Positions 16,276-21,727 of a stretch of 21,727 bases of DNA are shown in pieces (positions within the stretch are counted from its first letter, which is position 1; every line of letters begins with the position of its first letter). The notes under the pieces are model-generated. The model saw only the letters and a list, made by a program, of their open reading frames with translations. It was not told where the DNA came from and did not search any database. Source of the DNA: Chara braunii (taxonomy: Eukaryota; Streptophyta; Charophyceae; Charales; Characeae); assembly GCA_003427395.1 (NCBI GenBank), contig BFEA01000011.1:1477863-1499589 (forward strand), given 5' to 3'. Position numbers and translations under genes: made by a program.

Positions 16276-18178
16276 TCAGAAAGCAAACAGCATCATACAC
16301 ATGAGACCAGATAGTCTTGACCTTGAACCAATATCCGAATTGCATCACGAGTTCCACCAAATAAAAGCACAACAAAAACTCATAATTGACAATGTTCGAA
16401 TAGTCTCATCATCATCAATAAAGAACCAACATCGATATCCTATCTGGCGCTTGGCGCTGTCGAACGCATTGGTCTGGCACCGAACAAGCGGGGCAGGACC
16501 CTCCCAGCTGCGTCACGCAGGAGTTGGTTTGTTCCTCGTCGCAAATTCACATGGAGCTTCCGCAAGCCGCTCCGGCCGAGTGCGCCAGCCATACCTCTCG
16601 CGAGCTTCTGCGACAGGATAGGGCCTACGCGAGGCACAAGTTACCTCCACCTTACGGGAGTTGTCATCTCCCTTCGGTGGGCGTATCCCCGCCGAGCTAC
16701 CAGTCCACAGTACGAAAGCTAATCAGTAGCAATTGCAGAGGTGGACCAGCCGAGGGCGTTTCTCGTTCGCTGTAGCATAGGGGGTACGCGCGGTTTTACG
16801 CCTCTATCGGACCCGCACGCGGACCGACGCCGTGGGGGTTTAAGGTCCCAAGCGTGACTCGTTGTCGGTTGACTAGGACACATCCCACACACCCCGAGTA
16901 CACCACTCTAAAGACATAAAATTTAAAACACGCACGCACACACACATATACAAAACGACACAGAACAAACAACGCGACAACACTCCGAGTCCCTTAGCAG
17001 CCATCCCATAACACTCTGATGCGAAAATCGAATAGGCGACGCACGCGAGACTTAGTATAAAGCCGCGCGAACGCAGGGCTAACTCATATCGACTCGTAAT
17101 GCAAGCATACGCAAGCAGTCGCAATGATGGCGTACTATGTAGTACCCATACTCATGTAGTCCTCGTTAATCTTGAGGTTCGCATTCGACACGCAAGTGTC
17201 GGCTGACAGACACCTTGAGGGAATGATCTCTCGACACTAGACAACCGCCAAGTGCGGTTGAGAACCACACCCTCTTCTGCACTCTGCAGCGAGTGGGTGG
17301 TACACAGGTTCATACCTGCGGTGGCAATCGTCTTTTATCGCTCTGGAGACCAGCTCCATCATTTAGGGTCTGAAAAGAAATCAAGGGGTTTGACTTTGAC
17401 GGCAACCATGGACTACAGCGTCCAACTATAGAAATTCTAAAAAGCAAAGGATAAAAGGGGATCTCCCTTTTCTCTTAAAAACATAATCTGTTTAACCCCT
17501 ACGTGTGGTCACAATAGGCCGCACGAAAACACTCAAGACATATGTACGTACATATATAGATAAGGGTTATTAATATAGGACGATCACTTCTCACAGTCAC
17601 AGTGGGACTCCTCCCAACCATATATACGTATGTGATCGCTGGCAGTGAAATCCAAAGCCTGAACCACAAAACATACCTGCAATCACATCAAAGATTCAAC
17701 CAAAAGTCCACACACTAGACGGGGTCAACTTCAACCATTCTATGCGCTCACACCCCTCGCTTTAGCCATGCAAGCCTCACTCTTGTGCAACTCCTCAAAA
17801 TAAAATACTCAGTACTTTTCTTAAATGGCTATTCAAATAAAGTCCGGACGAAAACACAACGAACTAATTCAAACCACAAGGCTAAAACCTTTAGGTTAAG
17901 TGGCAAGAGTGGATTGGAGTTGAGTCGTAAACCGACGAATCAACAACAGACTTGTTATCAGTGATAAAAGAAAGATGATCCTCGTAGTATCAAGTTGACT
18001 CTAGTCCGAATCCTGAATCAAACGATCAAAAGGACCTGTAACACAAGACATGTCAATCCCCAGACTAAACCTATAAGTTCATGGGGAATATTCTCCATAT
18101 TACAATCTCACTCAAGGTTCTCTTGCAAACTAAGTCTAGCCTACCTCTAAGCCAGTATCCAACGCAATGTAGACCTAT
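16265..18178. other. Gene-free stretch, unidentified
   Basis: No convincing reading frame, domain or RNA gene is seen over 1.9 kb. 16440-16870 is GC-rich; from about 17350 the sequence becomes AT-rich. Small palindromes occur: arms CAACCGC and GCGGTTG at 17242-17260, and a perfect 16-bp ATATGTAC/GTACATAT at 17540-17555. Confidence 0.5.
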
Positions 18179-18290
18179 GTGTTACGATCCTGGTCATTTC
18201 CCAAGTGCAAATTCACAATGAAAGACAATGTCACCCAATTGCGAAAGAAATGAAAGCACTTGCAAAGAGATAAAGACCAGAGGAGAGAGA

Positions 18291-18320
<30 letters not shown>
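18291..18320 (+). repeat. (AAG)10 microsatellite
   Basis: Ten AAG units follow a GAGAGA stretch. The tract lies about 110 bp inside the LTR-like block. Confidence 0.95.
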
Positions 18321-18322
<2 letters not shown>

Positions 18323-18475
18323 CACCAGCAAGACCAATGACAATTTCCGCCTTCTCTCTCCACCTTCCTCCTTCCTCCTCTTCACCAATCTTATTCTTCT
18401 CTCAACAATAATAATAACAATGAATGGATGTACCAGCATCAATATCCGAAGTTCCCTTTTATTGCTGACTCAACT

Positions 18476-18504
18476 CACAACAACAACAACAACAACAACA
18501 ACAA
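18476..18504 (+). repeat. (CAA)n microsatellite
   Basis: About nine CAA units run without interruption. Confidence 0.95.
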
Positions 18505-19321
18505 GTCCACCATGGCTATGGCTTCCCTCCTTCAACCTCCTCTCTCATGCATAGGCCATGGCGGACTACTGAGAGGCAGCTATGATGCTGCCCTGATGTC
18601 CAGAAGACAACCCAAAGCAGCTATGCCGCCGCTTGACTTGGTCCGCTATGCCTGACTCTGCCTCGAGCTGCCCTGGTGCAGCGCTACCCCAATTGGGGCC
18701 TTCCAGATGCAGCGCCCAACAAGGTGATGAAGACGGTGTCCACCATAGCCAGCTAAGTGCCCTGCCACTCTCCTACCTTACCCCCGTCTTCCTCCTCCTC
18801 AGGCTAGGTTGCTCGCCATAGCCAGCCTGAGCTCCCAGCTACGTTCACCTCCGCCCAACGCTGTAGCAGACCAGCGCTAGCGCTCCAGCAGCATGACGCC
18901 AATCCTTGCACACCGCAAATGAGGAAGAGCTCTCCGCTCTTCCTGAAGATATAGCGGCCTATCGGCCTCCTGGGCGGTGACTTCCTAGGCCGAGTGGCCT
19001 CCCAGCAACTGGTACCTCCTCCCTTTTGGAGGGAAACATCATTGCAGGCTCTGTTATTGTTTGCACAGGCCCTAGACCCGGATTACTTGGACTGGTACCG
19101 GCCTGCCTCTAACCTACCGCTACTGGACCTCTAAAAATGCCAACTTTTTGTCTTCTTGTGCTCGGCCTACCTGCTCCTTGAGTGTTTTTCCCCAGCTGCT
19201 CTAAGTGTCGTGGGCCTACTCCCCCGCTACCGGCGCGTTCACCTCCCTGCAACCCTTCAAGTCACGGCCACAGGTAAGTACCGGCCCGACGGGCCTTGCA
19301 ATCACACACACATACCCAACC

Positions 19322-19427
19322 GACAAGCACTCAGACAGGCATGCAACCCAGTAGGCACGCACACACACAAAACTGGCAAGCACTCAAACAGGCATGCAAA
19401 CCAGTAGGTACGCACACACACAGACTT
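19322..19427 (+). repeat. 53-bp tandem repeat with (CA)n ends
   Basis: Copies at 19322-19374 and 19375-19427 share CAAGCACTCARACAGGCATG, AACCCAGTAGG or AACCAGTAGG, and CGCACACACACA. A partial third copy (TTGCAATCACACACACATA) precedes them. Confidence 0.92.
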
Positions 19428-19591
19428 GGAACCACATCAGAATGCGGGAATCACAGCGAGGCATTCATTCCAGTGACAAATCCCATAAATCAGCAGTGTT
19501 CTCAGTCTGTGTTTTTGGCGAGTCATTACATATGGCAACATCTCCCCTATTCAAGGTGGATTGCCAGAACTGCCACCTGTCAAAATACAGG

Positions 19592-20180
19592 CTAACTCCC
19601 TTAAACTAAGAAAATTTCGGCATCGCTTTCTGTAGGAAAAATGCCTTTTCAAAATTTATACTAACTCAAGTATGAAAACAAAAATAATCTATAATTTTGG
19701 CAAGTCAAAATTTGTCTAACTCCCTGAATTAGTAAAAATTTGGGCAGCACTCCGTTAAGAAAGACTTTCCAGATTTTTACTAAATCGGATATGAACCTAG
19801 AGCAAAACTTGAGTTCAACTAAGACAAAATTTAACTAGCCCTTTAGATTTGTAAGAATTTCGACAGCAGGCCCATTAGGAAAGTTCTAATCCAAGATTTA
19901 TACAAAGCTAAGTTCAAAATCTAAAGTGACTTTAACTTCTCAAGGTCCAATTTTGTCTAACTCCTTGAATTAGCAAAAATTCGGGCAGCACTCCCTTTAG
20001 AAAAGGAGACTCTCCAGATTCTTACTAAGTTGAACTTTGAAAAGACAAAATTTGACTAACTCCTTGGTTTTGTAGAAATTTCGGCAAGGCTTCCCCGTAG
20101 AGAAAGTGGCTTACCAAGATTTATACAAGACCAAGTATAATAAAAGATCCTTGAATATGCAAAAATTTTGGCTCTAGCAC
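19592..20180 (+). repeat. Diverged tandem repeat, unit about 90-125 bp
   Basis: Units begin near 19592, 19716, 19832, 19957 and 20056, with a partial one near 20147. Each has CTAACTCC followed by a TTGAATTAG-like block, AAAAATTTCGGCAGC, a purine run (AGAAAG), CCAGATTTWTAC and a closing ACAAAATTTG. Spacings are 124, 116, 125, 99 and about 91 bp. The region is AT-rich and non-coding. Confidence 0.82.
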
Positions 20181-20363
20181 GTGGCGAGCAACTAAAGCAA
20201 CTACCTATCAAAGTGAAACTCAGGCTAAGTAGTAGTCTCACTCAGCCACATGTAGGCCAAACCACAAAGGTAAGTACTCTCACCATCGCAAATTCAACTT
20301 ATCAAACAATGGTTCATAGTCTCTCAATGATTTATCCTTTATACCCAACTTACATAAGGCATA

Positions 20364-21094
20364 AAGCTAGACCACCCAAACTTATGGAACATGTATAGCT
20401 CAACCATATAATATACACAAACACAGGGCACAACAACTTTTCTCTTCTTTGGGCATATGACTAGGCCACCCTAGTCGCCCTGAATTGTTAAAGTATCCTT
20501 GATTTATGTAAATATTTGCACTTAGTTTTTTGAGGTAGCATCTAGTCGCCCTGAATTGTTTAAGTATCCCAGATTTATGTAATTATCTGCACTTAGTCTT
20601 TTGAGGTAGCATATAAGTGAACCGATCATCTTTAGCTGAAGATTCAGTCTGCCCCTTCGTACCACAAATTTATTCGTAGTTAATACTCTCTTCAATTTAT
20701 GATAAGCTATGGTCAGACCACCCAAACTTATGGAACCCTGTCTGACTAGCCTGTTCAAAGATAGAATTATAGTAAAGTATAACCAAGTTATAGCCTTTGT
20801 TTCCATCATGTGCGTGACATTGGACCAAGACCACCCAAACTTATGGAACATGTCTGGTCCTCTACCTGATTCATTTTCTGAATAAAACAGGAAGGGGTTG
20901 TGCCACCCAAACTTATGGAACTTGCTCAGACCACCTCATTCAGAACCAAAAGAAACTCGAAGAAACCCAAAGTAAACAAGGCGACCAAGCCACCCAAATT
21001 TATGGAACATGCTTGGTCCCTTAAAAGTCAGTCACAGCCACCCTTTGCAAATCAGAGCAACCAGACCACCCAAGCTTATGGGAACCTGTTTGGT
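20364..21094 (+). repeat. Six dispersed copies of a constant-loop hairpin
   Basis: Copies lie at 20364-20400, 20712-20746, 20822-20860, 20895-20932, 20983-21018 and 21060-21094. The loop is CACCCAAACTTATGGAACAT or a close variant, 20 or 21 nt. The flanking arms are inverted repeats of 7-9 bp. Arms differ between copies: GTCAGAC/GTCTGAC, GACCAAGC/GCTTGGTC, GGACCAAGAC/GTCTGGTCC with one bulged A, AGCTAGAC/GTATAGCT with one mismatch, ACCAGAC/GTTTGGT with one G-T pair, and a weaker GGGTTGTGC/GCTCAGACC. All six are in the same orientation. Confidence 0.9.
20471..20612 (+). repeat. 71-bp tandem duplication
   Basis: Copies at 20471-20541 and 20542-20612 start CTAGTCGCCCTGAATTGTT and end TTTGAGGTAGCAT. 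They differ at about six positions. Confidence 0.93.
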
Positions 21095-21124
21095 CCTTCG
21101 GACATTTAAAAACTAACATAGCAC

Positions 21125-21727
21125 TTGGCCCCTCAATCTTGTGGAGACGCTCCCAACCTTTGATAGACCCAGTCAAACGCAAGCAAAATTGCCTTCCTCC
21201 CACCCTTCCCCCAGACGCAACCCCACAATCTACTTTCAATCAAACAATGAAACTGAAACTGACATTACGCATACATTCCTTTACTTAGTCTGATTCATGT
21301 TCTGAAAGTCAAACTGAAAGTTGGGATGCTCTTAGTATATTCAACCAAAACACAATCGGGAATACATATATTGGGTTATAATTGTGTTTATAGAAGGAAA
21401 GCGAAACCCTTACCTCTCAGTTCCCTGCCTCCAGAATTCCTCCTAAGTCTCGGCAGAGCTCCCGCAATCGGTGGGCTGACTCCCTACAGTCTTGCTGCGG
21501 TCCTACAGGTTGCAATCGCGCCTGCCGCCTTCCTCGCAGAACTGGACTAGACTTAGAGTAAGAAGGGTAGGAGGAGGGGCTTCAAACTCTCGAGATACAG
21601 GAGAGGGACAAACTTAACTCCCAAGAGAGGGCCTAGTTATCTTCCATCGTCTGAGGGCCCCGCAATGATGGCCAAGAACGCATAGCAACTTGGTCAACCC
21701 CAAAGCCAAACTTCCAGTTGTTAGCTC
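21125..21727. other. Right end of window, no recognised gene
   Basis: A 74-codon frame at 21326-21550 starts at a TTG and has no domain that I can name. CGGCAGAGCTCCCGCAATCGG near 21453 is faintly like the CGGCAGCACTCCC block of the 19592 repeat. Nothing else is supported. Confidence 0.4.

Larger units (their letters stand above)
18179..19300 (-). mobile_element. LTR-like block, minus orientation (tentative)
   Basis: Shared motifs with the blocks at 12716 and 15168 appear in the same order: GA-rich microsatellite, CACCATAGCCAG, CCTCCGCCCAACGCTG near 18849, CTCCAGCAGCATG near 18885, a GATATAGCGGCC box near 18944, and CAG/GTAAGTACCGGCC at 19271 (compare CAG/GTAAGTACCGCC at 13380). The left end is placed at TGTTACGATCC only because it resembles an LTR tip. 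No PBS is found. Confidence 0.35.

Noticed and set aside
16440-16870. Possible organellar or rRNA-derived insert in the GC-rich stretch
   Set aside because: No recognisable rRNA, tRNA or organellar coding motif could be found by eye.
19480-19609. Possible Copia-type zinc fragment (VDCQNCHLSKYR)
   Set aside because: The Cys-x2-Cys plus basic residues recall the region before Copia integrases, but the match is about 12 residues, without the rest of the domain or any LTR nearby.
21326-21550. 74-codon plus-strand frame near the right end
   Set aside because: It starts at TTG, has no domain and is of a length expected by chance.

Overview
This window looks like intergenic or intronic DNA from a large, repeat-rich plant-lineage (streptophyte) nuclear genome. 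The evidence is one long decayed Ty3/Gypsy chromovirus with an initiator-tRNA-Met primer site, several more LTR-like blocks, many microsatellites, and one well-preserved exon of a plant-type A1 aspartic protease. There are no operons, rRNA genes or tRNA genes that I can recognise. From memory only, the pol family resembles elements of charophyte algae such as Chara or of early-diverging land plants. I could not search for this.

Layout. 1-90 is a (CT)n(GT)n tract. 91-826 has one unidentified minus-strand reading frame and no known gene. 827-9577 is a complete but dead chromovirus: 5' LTR 827-1819, PBS 1823-1834, leader, broken gag (3062-4260), retropepsin (4264-5030), two tandem copies of reverse transcriptase (5187-6182), RNase H (6223-6900), integrase (about 6874-8057), integrase tail with a chromodomain (8058-8555), polypurine tract 8578-8592 and 3' LTR 8593-9577. 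Three internal tandem duplications (53, 469 and 130 bp) and many stop codons disable it. 9578-10690 has hairpins and A- or T-rich tracts. 10690-11883 holds LTR-end remnants, most of them in a 532-bp tandem duplication.

11942-12683 is a tetranucleotide (ATCA/GATC) array with five copies of a 48-bp insert. It runs into a minus-strand PBS (12702-12713) and an LTR-like block (12716 to about 13800). 13965-14402 has two sets of local duplications, and the second set ends at the splice acceptor of the aspartic protease exon (14411-14844). Compound microsatellites and two more LTR-like blocks (15168-16247 and 18179-19300) follow, with an unidentified stretch, 16265-18178, between them.

19592-20180 is a diverged tandem repeat with a unit of about 90-125 bp. 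20364-21094 is the most unusual part: six dispersed copies of a hairpin whose 20-21-nt loop is nearly constant while the 7-9-bp stems differ and stay paired. This covariation makes it the best candidate for an undescribed element in the window.

The only sequence that looks like a living host gene is the single protease exon. Everything else fits transposon decay, tandem duplication and simple-repeat growth.
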